This document shows, piece after piece, positions 8,307 to 17,363 of a DNA stretch of 64,000 nucleotides. The DNA is from Filimonas sp. (GTDB lineage Bacteria; Bacteroidota; Bacteroidia; Chitinophagales; Chitinophagaceae). The notes beneath the pieces were generated by a model. That model was not told the DNA's origin and made no database searches. It saw only the letters and a program-made list of their open reading frames with translations. The position numbers and the translations under genes were made by a program. The first letter of the stretch is position 1; each line of letters opens with the position of its first letter. Where the stretch lies: the NCBI GenBank assembly GCA_017306865.1, contig JAFKHH010000011.1, positions 310,001 to 374,000 on the forward strand, written 5' to 3'.

Positions 8307-9806
8307 TTAAGATATAATTTGTTTGTTGTGTGATGTGTTGAAGTGTGTTGTCTGTATCTCCATTCCTTTTTGCAATACAAGAGAGTGGGTGATACATGTT
8401 GGTATTTGGTCCTGCCTGTGGTTTACATAGACAAGCGTTTTATCATCTTCCTTTAATAAAACGTCTACCAGTTGTAAAAATTGTTGTGTCTGGTGATCGT
8501 CCAGCCCCTGGCAAGGTTCATCAAGGATCAGCAATGGCGGATTCTTAATAAAAGCCCTTCCCAATAAAACAATACGTTGCTGGCTGATAGACACATTTGC
8601 AAGGCGCTTGTCTGCAATGTCTTGTATCTGTAAAAGGTACAGCCACGCATTTGCTTTCTGTATTTGCTCTTCCGTTACGCCACGGTATAAACCTGTTGTA
8701 TCAAATAAGCCGGATAAGATCGCTTGCCTGCAGGTAACAGTAGTATCAAAGTACCAATGCAGTTCAGGAGATACATAACCGATCTTTTGTTTGATATCCC
8801 AAATGCTTTCACCACGGCCTCTGCGTTTGTCAAAGAGATAGATCTCATTTGCATAGGCCTGCGGATTATCACCCGTAACAAGACTTAATAATGTTGATTT
8901 ACCAGCACCGTTATGACCTTGTAGCCACCATTTCTCTCCTTTATTAACGGTCCAGTTAATGTGTTTCAGTATTTCTTTGTCGCCATATTTCACAGACACG
9001 TTATTGAAACGGATCGCCTGTTTAAAATCGGCGTGAGGCTTTGTATCTGCTAATGCTGCACGCAGCGCGTTTGCATCTAGTGTAATTGTATTTTTAGTAG
9101 CTGCAGCATCTGTTGAAAAATCAGCTTTTGCAACTACATCCAGTTTGCCATCTTTTAAAGTCGCAACGTGTGTGATGCAGGATGGGATTTCCATCGCATC
9201 ATTGATCAGTATAATATGAACACCTTCCGCTACTAATTGTGTGAAGATGCCATCCAGGTTTTTTTTCGTCGCTACATCCAACCCAATAAATGGATTGTCT
9301 AAGATCATCAATTGCGGTTTAGCCAGGATGGCTTTTGTCAACTGCAATCTCTTTTGCTCGCCACTGGATAACAGGAGCGTAGAAACTTCTTTACGATGTG
9401 CGAGGTTAATTTTTTCCAATACATCGTCAATGGCGCTTTCTGCAATATCCGGGAAGTCTTTTCTTATCTCTTCAAGCACAGTATAGGCATCATCCGCTTC
9501 GCTGCTATTGTAGCGTTGCTGATAATAAAAATCCTGCACATTAGACCTGTTTGTGAAATGATACCACTGATCTACGTACAGGCTTTTGGCAGGAATAGGA
9601 GCGTTCTCGTCAAAGTGTAATTCTACTGTCCCGGTATGAAAAATTTGCTTTCGCAATACCTTCGCTAAAGTAGTCTTACCGCTTCCGGCTTCCCCTGTCA
9701 ATAACCATTGCTCACCCTTAAGCATAGTAAAGCTCAAGTCTTTCAAAACCGGCTGCTGCTGGTAGTGAACGGAGATGTTGTTTGCTATGATTAAAGGATG
9801 TGTCAT
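8307..9806 (-). CDS. ModF/PhrA-like tandem ABC ATPase
   Basis: This 499-residue protein carries two ABC ATPase domains and no membrane segment. Domain 1 has Walker A GEAGSGKTT near 37-45, signature LSSGEQKRL near 147 and Walker B LMILDNP. Domain 2 has GHNGAGKST near 295, a degenerate signature SISQQR and LLILDEPCQGLD. The size and layout match E. coli ModF. No permease or binding-protein gene is near, so a transport role cannot be assigned. It may act as a soluble ABC protein. Its position between leuD and leuB, 6 bp from leuB, suggests co-expression with leucine synthesis. Confidence 0.8.
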   Translation of the reverse strand: MTHPLIIANNISVHYQQQPVLKDLSFTMLKGEQWLLTGEAGSGKTTLAKVLRKQIFHTGTVELHFDENAPIPAKSLYVDQWYHFTNRSNVQDFYYQQRYNSSEADDAYTVLEEIRKDFPDIAESAIDDVLEKINLAHRKEVSTLLLSSGEQKRLQLTKAILAKPQLMILDNPFIGLDVATKKNLDGIFTQLVAEGVHIILINDAMEIPSCITHVATLKDGKLDVVAKADFSTDAAATKNTITLDANALRAALADTKPHADFKQAIRFNNVSVKYGDKEILKHINWTVNKGEKWWLQGHNGAGKSTLLSLVTGDNPQAYANEIYLFDKRRGRGESIWDIKQKIGYVSPELHWYFDTTVTCRQAILSGLFDTTGLYRGVTEEQIQKANAWLYLLQIQDIADKRLANVSISQQRIVLLGRAFIKNPPLLILDEPCQGLDDHQTQQFLQLVDVLLKEDDKTLVYVNHRQDQIPTCITHSLVLQKGMEIQTTHFNTSHNKQIIS

Positions 9807-9888
9807 TAATTTGAAAATTTGAAAGTGTATTAATTTGAAAATGATAAAAACAATTTAACAATGTAGCAATTCAACAATTTGCACATTT

Positions 9889-10485
9889 TCAAATTCTCTC
9901 ATTTTCAAATTTTTCTATTTCCCCTCTTATACTCAACAGGTAATCAATATCATCATACCCATTCAGCAAACACGTTTTCTTATATGCGTTAATGTCAAAT
10001 TTTTCTGATTCGCCGGTAGCAGCAATGGTAATTGTTTGCTCAGGCAGGCTTACTTCTATAGAAGTGTTTGCGTCTTTTTCTACTGCATCATAGATCTTTT
10101 GCAGGAAAGGCTCGCTAACAGTTACCGGAAGTAAGAAATTGTTCAGTGCATTGTTCTTAAAGATGTCTGCAAAGAAGCTACTTACCACTACATCAAAGCC
10201 TGCATCTTTAATAGCCCATGCAGCGTGCTCTCTTGAAGAACCACAGCCAAAGTTTTTAGCGGCAACCAATATTTTTCCTTTATAAGTAGGATTGTTCAGT
10301 ACAAAATCTTTCTTAGGCTGGTTCTCGTCATCGTTTTCATAACGCCAGTCACGAAACAGGTTTTTCCCAAAACCATCTCTGCTGGTTGCTTTCAGAAAGC
10401 GCGCAGGAATGATCTGGTCCGTATCTATGTTCTCGATGTTAATCGGAACGATGGTAGAAGTAACTATGTTTATGCTCTTGCTCAT
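9889..10485 (-). CDS. leuD: 3-Isopropylmalate dehydratase small subunit
   Basis: This is the swivel-domain subunit that, with LeuC, isomerises 2- to 3-isopropylmalate. The 198 residues match the family length. The substrate-recognition segment [17 protein letters not shown] is at about 98-114, and the N-terminal half shows [14 protein letters not shown]. leuC and leuD are normally adjacent, but here a methyltransferase gene lies between them. Upstream and downstream spacers are AATTGTT and TTTGAAAATTTG word repeats. Confidence 0.96.
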   Translation of the reverse strand: MSKSINIVTSTIVPINIENIDTDQIIPARFLKATSRDGFGKNLFRDWRYENDDENQPKKDFVLNNPTYKGKILVAAKNFGCGSSREHAAWAIKDAGFDVVVSSFFADIFKNNALNNFLLPVTVSEPFLQKIYDAVEKDANTSIEVSLPEQTITIAATGESEKFDINAYKKTCLLNGYDDIDYLLSIRGEIEKFENERI

Positions 10486-10486
10486 G

Positions 10487-10585
10487 GTTTTAATTGTTTA
10501 ATTGTTGTATGGTTAAATTGTTGGGCTGTCTATTTATTAAGTGGTCAATAACAATTAAACCATTTAACAATGCAGCCATTTAACC
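10487..10585. repeat. Inverted AATTGTT/AACAATT word array
   Basis: Words of the type TTAATTGTTTAATTGTTGTATGG (about 10490-10522) are followed by the complementary AACAATTAAACCATTTAACAATG (about 10552-10585). The spacer can fold into a long imperfect hairpin. Equivalent inverted units occur at 26690-26785 and 54318-54418. Confidence 0.6.
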
Positions 10586-10587
10586 AT

Positions 10588-11355
10588 TTATCCATTTGGC
10601 TTATCCGCCTTCACCCTTAACCTCACATAATCCCCGTACCACTTTCCATTTTCATAGTTAGTAGGGCGAAGGAGTTCAACGGCTTCTGCTGTTATTTTTT
10701 CTGCTTCTGCTGCTGATACGTGTTTAAAGAAAAAGCTGCCAAACATATTGATCCAGTTCTTCATGCCATCTTCGCCTGTCAGTTCAGTTGGCCTATCGAA
10801 GTGGATTGCTGATGTTACACGGAATCCTTGTTTCTCCAACAATGAAGTGTATTCACTCAAAGATGGAAAATACCAGAAGTCCGCTGCTATTTTATCTGCA
10901 AGGCCGTTTGCTGTCATTGCTTGTTTTACAGCATTGGCAATGCTTTGAACGTTTCCTTTACCACCCATTTCCAGTACCAATCTGCCGCCAGCCTTAATGT
11001 TGTTATACATACAAGCGATGGCTTTTTCTTTTTCATTTACCCAATGCAATGTTGCATTAGAGAAAATAGCATCGAATGGTGTTTCAAACTGGAAATTGGT
11101 TACATCTTTTACTTCAAACTGAATGTTGGGATAAGCTGCTGTTGCTTTCGCAATCATTTCAGGTGAACTATCTATGCCACTAACAGAAGCGCCATAGCTC
11201 GCAATTTCATTTGCCAACTGCCCCGTGCCGCAGCCCACATCCAGGATTGTTTCTCCCTTCTGCGGCGCCAGCCAGCCAACAACATCTTCTCCGTATTTAG
11301 ATACGAAGGAATGCTTGTTGTCGTAGAGGTCTGCGTTCCATTTAATCTGTGGCAC
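10588..11355 (-). CDS. Trans-aconitate methyltransferase-like SAM enzyme
   Basis: This 255-residue class I SAM-dependent methyltransferase has the motif I loop ILDVGCGTGQ at about 38-47, an acidic motif II (GIDSSPEMI) and motif post-I DAIFSNATLHWV, as in the Tam family. Tam methylates trans-aconitate, and the yeast homologue Tmt1 also methylates 3-isopropylmalate. The gene lies between leuC and leuD, whose product is an aconitase-family enzyme handling isopropylmalates. A role in methylating an isopropylmalate or isopropylmaleate side product is therefore a reasonable inference, not shown by sequence alone. Other small-molecule substrates are possible. Confidence 0.78.
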   Translation of the reverse strand: MPQIKWNADLYDNKHSFVSKYGEDVVGWLAPQKGETILDVGCGTGQLANEIASYGASVSGIDSSPEMIAKATAAYPNIQFEVKDVTNFQFETPFDAIFSNATLHWVNEKEKAIACMYNNIKAGGRLVLEMGGKGNVQSIANAVKQAMTANGLADKIAADFWYFPSLSEYTSLLEKQGFRVTSAIHFDRPTELTGEDGMKNWINMFGSFFFKHVSAAEAEKITAEAVELLRPTNYENGKWYGDYVRLRVKADKPNG

Positions 11356-11460
11356 TATAATAGAATTTGAAAATTTGAAAATGTGTTAATTTGAAAATGA
11401 TAAAAACAATTTGACAATGTAGCAATTAAACAATTTGCACATTTTCAAATCCCCTCATTT

Positions 11461-12858
11461 TCAAATTAATTCTCTCACATCACTTATCACACCCGTTACT
11501 GCTGCTGCTGCTGCGGTTAGTGGGCTTGCAAGTAGTGTTCTCGCTCCTGCACCTTGTCTTCCTTCGAAGTTGCGGTTGCTGGTGCTGATGCAATATTTAC
11601 CCGCAGGTATTTTATCTTCATTCATACCAAGGCATGCGCTGCAGCCCGGCTGGCGAAGCTGAAATCCTGCTTCTTCAAATATTTTATCGATACCTTCTTC
11701 AATAGCTTGTTTTTCTACCTGCTTAGAACCTGGTACAATCCATACTTCTACATCCTCTGCTTTCTTTTTGCCTTTTACAAAGGAAGCAACCATGCGCAAG
11801 TCTTCAATGCGACTGTTGGTACAGCTACCGATGAATACATAATCTACCTTCTTGCCTTTGATACTTGCACCGGCTTCCAGCCCCATGTAATGCAATGATT
11901 TTTCGAAAGAAGGTTTTTCCCTGTCTTCTATTTCACTCAAAGCAGGAATATGACCTGTAACGCCGATACCCATGCCCGGGTTTGTGCCGTAAGTGATCAT
12001 CGGTTCTATATCTTCCGCTTTGATGTTTATTTCAACATCAAATTTTGCGTCAGCATCAGAATACAATTCTTTCCACTCTGCTACTTTCTTCGTCCACTCT
12101 TCACCTTTAGGGGCAAATAATCTTCCTTCCATGTAGTCAAATGTTACCTGGTCAGGAGCGATCATACCACCACGTGCGCCCATTTCAATGCTCATATTGC
12201 AAATGGTCATACGTGCTTCCATGCTCAGGCTGCGGATAGCAGAACCGGCATATTCTACAAAGTATCCTGTTGCACCACTTGCAGAGATCTGCGCAATGAT
12301 GTGCAGGATAATATCTTTAGATACAACGCCTTTATTCAGTTCGCCATCTACATTGATGCGCATCAGTTTTGGTCTGCTCTGCATCAGGCATTGTGTTGCC
12401 AATACCATTTCTACCTCACTTGTACCAATGCCGAATGCGATAGCGCCAAATGCACCGTGTGTGCTGGTGTGGCTATCGCCGCAAACGTACGTTTTGCCTG
12501 GCTGTGTAACGCCCAGTTCCGGCCCGATCACATGCACAATACCCTGGAACGGATGTCCAAGGCCATATAGTTCAATGCCGAATTTGGCGCAGTTGTCTTT
12601 CAACGTCTGCACCTGTATTCTTGATAATTCTTCTTTGATTGGTAAGTGCTGGTTCAACGTAGGTACGTTGTGGTCAGCCGTTGCCACTACCTGCTTAGGG
12701 CGGAATACAGGGAGATTCCTGTTCTCCAAGCCTTTAAAAGCCTGCGGGCTTGTTACTTCATGTATGAAATGGTTATCAATGTAAATAACGGAAGGGCCGC
12801 CTTCTACATTTTTAACAACATGCTTTTCCCAAATTTTATCAAATAATGTTTTAGCCAT
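11461..12858 (-). CDS. leuC: 3-Isopropylmalate dehydratase large subunit
   Basis: This aconitase-family Fe-S subunit catalyses stereospecific isomerisation of 2- to 3-isopropylmalate with LeuD. The 465 residues match the family. [15 protein letters not shown] is near 125-140. The three cluster cysteines are visible in IGSCTNSR (near 345) and in the paired CSACLG motif (near 407-410). The second gene of the leu half, it lies 152 bp after leuA, with repeat words filling the gap. Identification is secure. Confidence 0.97.
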   Translation of the reverse strand: MAKTLFDKIWEKHVVKNVEGGPSVIYIDNHFIHEVTSPQAFKGLENRNLPVFRPKQVVATADHNVPTLNQHLPIKEELSRIQVQTLKDNCAKFGIELYGLGHPFQGIVHVIGPELGVTQPGKTYVCGDSHTSTHGAFGAIAFGIGTSEVEMVLATQCLMQSRPKLMRINVDGELNKGVVSKDIILHIIAQISASGATGYFVEYAGSAIRSLSMEARMTICNMSIEMGARGGMIAPDQVTFDYMEGRLFAPKGEEWTKKVAEWKELYSDADAKFDVEINIKAEDIEPMITYGTNPGMGIGVTGHIPALSEIEDREKPSFEKSLHYMGLEAGASIKGKKVDYVFIGSCTNSRIEDLRMVASFVKGKKKAEDVEVWIVPGSKQVEKQAIEEGIDKIFEEAGFQLRQPGCSACLGMNEDKIPAGKYCISTSNRNFEGRQGAGARTLLASPLTAAAAAVTGVISDVRELI

Positions 12859-12894
12859 CTTATTTTTTATTTTTCTTCCGCCTTAGGCGGACTA

Positions 12895-13010
12895 AAGTAT
12901 CGCAAAGGACGCAAAGGCTTCGCAAAGAACACAGAGTTGATTTATACTTTACATCGTACATCTAACATCGTACATATTTAGTACTTCGTTCTTTGTACTT
13001 CGTACTTGTT
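12895..13010. repeat. Word repeats between leuA and leuC
   Basis: Complement-strand CGCAAAGGACGCAAAGG words (about 12900-12935) are followed by ACATCGTACATCTAACATCG (about 12951-12974) and TTCGTTCTTTGTACTTCGTAC (about 12986-13008). No other signal was seen. Confidence 0.55.
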
Positions 13011-14180
13011 TTACGCTTCCACCGGCACATACGCTTTCGCTAATACATGCAAGTCTTCGTTGCTTACTTCTTTCTTTGTATCTGCTACCAGTAGGAACTG
13101 TTGATATAAAACATCTATATCGTTGCGGGAAAATTCATATCCGATCTTCATAAAACGGTGTGCGAGCGCACTTCTGCCGCTGCGGGCTGTCAATACTATT
13201 TTAGAGCCATCTGCACCTACTTCTTCAGGGTTGATGATCTCATACGTGATTGCTTCTTTCAGGAAACCATCCTGGTGTATGCCAGAGGAGTGGGCAAATG
13301 CGTTCATACCTACAATCGCTTTGTTCGGTTGTACAGGCATACGCATAGTGTCAGATACCAATTGGCTTAACGGGTTCAGTCGTTGCGTTTTGATATCTGT
13401 ATATAAACCACCTAAAGATTTTTCGTGTTGTTTGATCACCATTACCACTTCTTCTAGTGAAGTGTTGCCAGCTCTTTCGCCGATGCCATTAATGGTACAC
13501 TCTATTTGTCTTGCACCTGCGATAGCGCCTGCAATAGAGTTGGCTGTTGCAAGACCAAGATCGTTGTGGCAATGGCAAGAGATAATCGCTTTATCAATGT
13601 TTGGTACATTGTTTACCAGGTATGCGATTTTCTCGCCGTATTGGTGAGGAAGGCAATAGCCGGTTGTATCCGGGATGTTTACTACAGTTGCACCTGCAGC
13701 AATAACTGTCTCGATCAAACGTGCTAAAAACTCGTTATCAGCGCGTCCTGCATCTTCAGCAAAAAATTCAACATCATCTACAAAGTTGCGGGCAAACTTG
13801 GTTGCTTTTGCAGCACGCTCCAGGATCACTTCACGTGTAGTGTTGAACTTATGTTTAATGTGGATGTCTGAAGAGCCGATACCCGTATGGATACGTGGCC
13901 TTACAGCGCTTTTCAATGCAGCGGCAGCTACTTCTATATCTTTTTCTACTGCACGAGTCAATCCACAAACGGTTGTGTTCTTAATCACTTTAGAAATGGC
14001 TTCTACAGAAGCAAAATCGCCTGGACTGGATATTGGAAAGCCTGCTTCTATTATGTCTACTCCAAGTTCCTCCAGCGCAAGGGCTATTTCTATTTTTTCT
14101 TTTGTGTTTAACTTGCAACCCGGTACTTGTTCGCCATCGCGAAGAGTAGTGTCAAAAATGTGTATCTTGTTGTTGACCAT
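13011..14180 (-). CDS. leuA: 2-Isopropylmalate synthase, short form
   Basis: This enzyme condenses acetyl-CoA with 2-oxoisovalerate in the first committed leucine step. The 389 residues cover the HMGL-like TIM barrel: metal and catalytic motif [12 protein letters not shown] at 9-20, [11 protein letters not shown] near 169-179, HCHNDLGLA near 202-210 and [13 protein letters not shown] near 236-248, plus the linker subdomain ([10 protein letters not shown]). It aligns along the length of the enteric N-terminal catalytic part but stops at about the point where the leucine-binding regulatory domain would begin, so it may not be feedback inhibited. Citramalate or homocitrate synthase is less likely given the leuCDB neighbours. 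Confidence 0.92.
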   Translation of the reverse strand: MVNNKIHIFDTTLRDGEQVPGCKLNTKEKIEIALALEELGVDIIEAGFPISSPGDFASVEAISKVIKNTTVCGLTRAVEKDIEVAAAALKSAVRPRIHTGIGSSDIHIKHKFNTTREVILERAAKATKFARNFVDDVEFFAEDAGRADNEFLARLIETVIAAGATVVNIPDTTGYCLPHQYGEKIAYLVNNVPNIDKAIISCHCHNDLGLATANSIAGAIAGARQIECTINGIGERAGNTSLEEVVMVIKQHEKSLGGLYTDIKTQRLNPLSQLVSDTMRMPVQPNKAIVGMNAFAHSSGIHQDGFLKEAITYEIINPEEVGADGSKIVLTARSGRSALAHRFMKIGYEFSRNDIDVLYQQFLLVADTKKEVSNEDLHVLAKAYVPVEA

Positions 14181-14197
14181 AACTGAAGTTTAAATAA

Positions 14198-14257
14198 ATG
14201 CAGACTTCTTAAGTCGTTTTGATTGCCTGCCAAAATGTTGCCTTAAAAAGTCTGCAT
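14198..14257 (-). promoter_or_regulatory. Long hairpin in the leuA leader
   Basis: Sixteen-base arms (ATGCAGACTTCTTAAG at 14198-14213 and its complement at 14242-14257, one mismatch that becomes G-U in RNA) enclose a 28-base loop. The hairpin ends 17 bases before the leuA ATG and is followed by UUAUUU. It could act as an attenuator-like terminator or stability element. There is no leader peptide with branched-chain codons here, only an AUG-CAG-ACU-UUU-UAA minifame in the arm. Confidence 0.55.
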
Positions 14258-14380
14258 ATCGAAAATATCTTTAGTTATTTGCCATGTGAAATCAAAATAA
14301 CACAAATTTTACGCTGGATAAATGGGGTAAAATCGCCTGAAAGCCCCGTCAAATAAGGATTTTAGTTAAAAGGAATTACG

Positions 14381-15940
14381 ATGCCCAACCGTTCAACAGA
14401 TGAGCTTTTCCAACTGGTAAAATCACTGGAAAAAGCAGAAAAACGCAATTTTAAGCTGTTTTTGAAGCGTGCAGGTGGGTCTGATGACCTTAAGATTGTG
14501 CAGCTTTTTGATGCTTTGGATAAAATGGAGGAGTATGATGAGGCTTTATTGCTGAAGAAAAACGCCGATATTAAAAAACAACAGCTTTCCAATATGAAGG
14601 CTCACCTGTACAGACAAATACTATCAAGTATTCGTATGACTAAGGATGAGCATAATATAGATGTGCAGATCAATGAGCAGATGGGCTACGCGAGAATACT
14701 GTATAACAAAGGGTTATACATGCAGAGCCTGAAATTGCTGGAAAAGATCAAACAGATAGCACGTTCTAGTAACCAGGTTACTTTCCTGATGCAGGCGCTC
14801 ATTTTCGAAAAAAAAATAGAGACGCTGCACATTACACGAAGCATGGAAAGCAAGGCTGAGCAGATCTCACAAGAGGTGTCACAAGCTAACGCTCATTTGT
14901 CTTTGCTGAATAAACTCTCGAATCTTTCATTGCAACTGTATAGCTGGTATGTGAAAATGGGGCATGCACGTGATGAAAAGGATGTGAGTGCAGTGAAGCT
15001 TTTCTTTGAATCGAATCTGCCTGTTTACAAGCTGACAGAGATGGGATTCTATGAAAAGATGTATTTGTACCAGTGTTATTGCTGGTATGGATTTGTATTA
15101 CAGGACCTGTTGATGTATTACCGCTATTGTAAAAAATGGGTTGATCTCTATGAGAAAGAACCTATCATGTTGGGTATAGAAACGGATCAATACATAAAGG
15201 CGTATCATAATTTACTAAGTGCGCATTTTAATACAACTAATTACGACGGTTTCAAAAAGGACTTAGATAAGTTCGAGGCCTTTGCTGCATCTGAGTATGC
15301 GAACACAAATGCCAACGTGCGCTTGCAAACATTTTTCTATTTGGCAACAGCGCGTATAAACAAACACTTTCTCGAAGGGACTTTTACAGAAGGGTTATTG
15401 TTGGTGCCGGAGATAGAAGAGAACTTGAACGAATTTAAAATACAGATGGACCGGCACAGAGTGCTGGTGTTGTACTATAAAATTGCCTGCTTGTACTTCG
15501 GTAGCGGAGATAATGAAAAGGCGATTGATTACCTGAATAAGATCATTAACTGGAAGGTAGACTTGCGCACAGACTTGCAGTGCTATGCACGGCTATTGCA
15601 CTTGATCGCACACTTTGAATTAGGCAATATGGACCTGCTGGAATACCTGATCAAATCAGTATATCGCTACATGGCGAATATGAAGAACCTGAGTATAGTA
15701 GAGGAGGAGGTGTTCAAGTTTTTACGTAAATCATTCTCCTTACAACAACCTCGCATTATACCGGCCTTTAAAGCACTGAAAGAAAAACTGGAAAGACTAA
15801 AAGGGAATCCCTTAGAAACACGTTCCTTCATGTACCTCGATATTATCGGGTGGCTGGAAAGCAAGATCAAGAAAGTGCCCGTGCAACAAATAAGAAGAGA
15901 GCATTTTTTGGAAGGCAGGAAGAAAGAGAATGTGGGATAA
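14381..15940 (+). CDS. Uncharacterised helical protein
   Basis: I do not recognise a named family. The 519-residue protein is soluble, has no signal peptide or membrane helix, and is rich in Leu, Lys, Glu and Tyr. It looks almost entirely alpha-helical, with a TPR-like rhythm (for example NKGLYMQSLKLLEKIKQIAR near 109-128 and YFGSGDNEKAIDYLNKIINW near 370-390). The N-terminal 80 residues (STDELFQLVKSLEKAEKRNF) are highly charged and could bind nucleic acid or a partner. It is divergent from leuA, with 200 bp between, and ends at a strong palindrome. Confidence 0.75.
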   Translation: MPNRSTDELFQLVKSLEKAEKRNFKLFLKRAGGSDDLKIVQLFDALDKMEEYDEALLLKKNADIKKQQLSNMKAHLYRQILSSIRMTKDEHNIDVQINEQMGYARILYNKGLYMQSLKLLEKIKQIARSSNQVTFLMQALIFEKKIETLHITRSMESKAEQISQEVSQANAHLSLLNKLSNLSLQLYSWYVKMGHARDEKDVSAVKLFFESNLPVYKLTEMGFYEKMYLYQCYCWYGFVLQDLLMYYRYCKKWVDLYEKEPIMLGIETDQYIKAYHNLLSAHFNTTNYDGFKKDLDKFEAFAASEYANTNANVRLQTFFYLATARINKHFLEGTFTEGLLLVPEIEENLNEFKIQMDRHRVLVLYYKIACLYFGSGDNEKAIDYLNKIINWKVDLRTDLQCYARLLHLIAHFELGNMDLLEYLIKSVYRYMANMKNLSIVEEEVFKFLRKSFSLQQPRIIPAFKALKEKLERLKGNPLETRSFMYLDIIGWLESKIKKVPVQQIRREHFLEGRKKENVG

Positions 15941-15998
15941 ACAAATTGTTGAATTGATAAATTGTTTAATTGTTGATGTGAAAGAATAATATGCTAAA

Positions 15999-16042
15999 GA
16001 GGCCCAGAAATACAGCATATTCCATCTGTGTTTCTGGGCCTC
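15999..16042. terminator. Bidirectional terminator-like hairpin
   Basis: Perfect 12-bp arms (GAGGCCCAGAAA at 15999-16010 and TTTCTGGGCCTC at 16031-16042) enclose a 20-base loop between two convergent genes. There is no long T-run, so termination is inferred from position and strength. Confidence 0.6.
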
Positions 16043-16098
16043 AGTGGCAAAAATATCTCCGCGCAATCTCTCCGTTCTCTGCGCCTCTGCGGTGAATA

Positions 16099-17091
16099 TT
16101 ACTTAGCCGGTGTAATCGTAATATTTCTAAACATAATAGGCCCGTGATCTCCCTGGAAATAAATAGGCCCTGGTTCCCCTTCATTGCTATCTAATGCGCC
16201 GCCGGTAATGCCCGGTATTTCCTGGTTGCAAACGATCGTTTTGCCATTGGCAACAACTGTAACCATGCGGCCTACCAGCGTAATATCATAGCTCTGCCAT
16301 TGGTCGGGCCCTTTCGCTGCCATTTCACTTGGCACTAAGAAACCGTATATGCCACCAAATAAGTGGCTGTTAGGATGCTCCGTAGGTGCATTATCTATAA
16401 TCTGTACTTCATAGCGTCCGCGCAAATAAACGCCACTGTTGCTGCCGCTGTTGTATTTAAATTCTACATGCAGTTTAAAATCTTTGAATTTACCTTTTGA
16501 AATAAGATTAGAGCCTGAGCGCGGGCTGATCAATGCACCATCCTTTACATACCATTGAGCAGTGGTGCCGGACAATTCCCAGCCATCGAGGTTTGTGCCA
16601 TTGAAGAGCTTTATTGGCTTACCCCATTTTACGGGTTCTTTAGTTGTAAGAAATGGAGCTTTCACACCGCTAAACGCGTATTCCTTTCCGGAAGGATAAA
16701 CGATTGTACCTTCTATTGTGCTATCGCTGTTTAATTTGCCGCGTAACATCAAGGGTTTATCTGTACGTTCCCATTGCGGTGGAATGGTAAAAGTAAAGTC
16801 ATTGGCATCAGATACATTTATTTCTGATATGGGTCTTGCACTGCCACCATTACCTACAAAGCGTCCGACAATGGTTTTAAAACCGGAGATCTCCACCTCC
16901 AGCCAGGAAGGAGCTACTTTGCCACTGGCTTCGTTTACGTTTAAATCCCAGCGGCCAACCAGGTTGCCACCTTTGATCGTAGCGGATGATGTAGGTTTTA
17001 CTTGTGCGGATGATGTAATGTATAAGCAACAAATAATGCCTAAACAAAACAATTGAGGGTAAAATGCTTTTTTATAAAAGAGATGTTTCAT
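16099..17091 (-). CDS. Secreted 3-keto-disaccharide hydrolase-like protein (DUF1080)
   Basis: This exported protein is probably a lyase or hydrolase acting on 3-keto-glycosides. I start it at 17091 (MKHLFYKK, 330 residues), because the 18 upstream residues are encoded by a CCACAAAGACAC word repeat. A signal peptide ends near SSAQ30. An N-terminal beta domain (about 35-145) is followed by the DUF1080 domain (about 155-328): LFNGTNLDGWE, NSGVYLRGRYEVQI and the glycine-rich GGIYGF. Its neighbour is a Gfo/Idh/MocA oxidoreductase, the partner expected to make 3-keto sugars. Similar pairings occur in Bacteroides glycoside-degrading loci. Confidence 0.85.
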   Translation of the reverse strand: MKHLFYKKAFYPQLFCLGIICCLYITSSAQVKPTSSATIKGGNLVGRWDLNVNEASGKVAPSWLEVEISGFKTIVGRFVGNGGSARPISEINVSDANDFTFTIPPQWERTDKPLMLRGKLNSDSTIEGTIVYPSGKEYAFSGVKAPFLTTKEPVKWGKPIKLFNGTNLDGWELSGTTAQWYVKDGALISPRSGSNLISKGKFKDFKLHVEFKYNSGSNSGVYLRGRYEVQIIDNAPTEHPNSHLFGGIYGFLVPSEMAAKGPDQWQSYDITLVGRMVTVVANGKTIVCNQEIPGITGGALDSNEGEPGPIYFQGDHGPIMFRNITITPAK

Positions 17092-17363
17092 GTGATGATA
17101 GATTATGGTTTTTATTTTTGAGTTGCCACAAAGACACAACGGCACTAAGGTTCGCTAAGAAATATCGCAAAGAACACAAAGGATACGCAAAGAGCGCAAA
17201 GAATTGCCATAGAGGCACAGATGAGTTCTAAAGAGTCGCGTAGCGGCTCTCCCTATGTGCCCTATGCTTTCTTGAATGAATCAAACATTTCCATTAATAA
17301 AAAGACCTAAACTCATTCTATGTTTCCTATCTACCTATGTCCCTATGTGTTTGAAAATTTCGC

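Noticed and set aside
12188-12784. 198-codon plus-strand frame opposite leuC.
   Set aside because: It is antisense to a clearly conserved enzyme and shows no plausible protein features.
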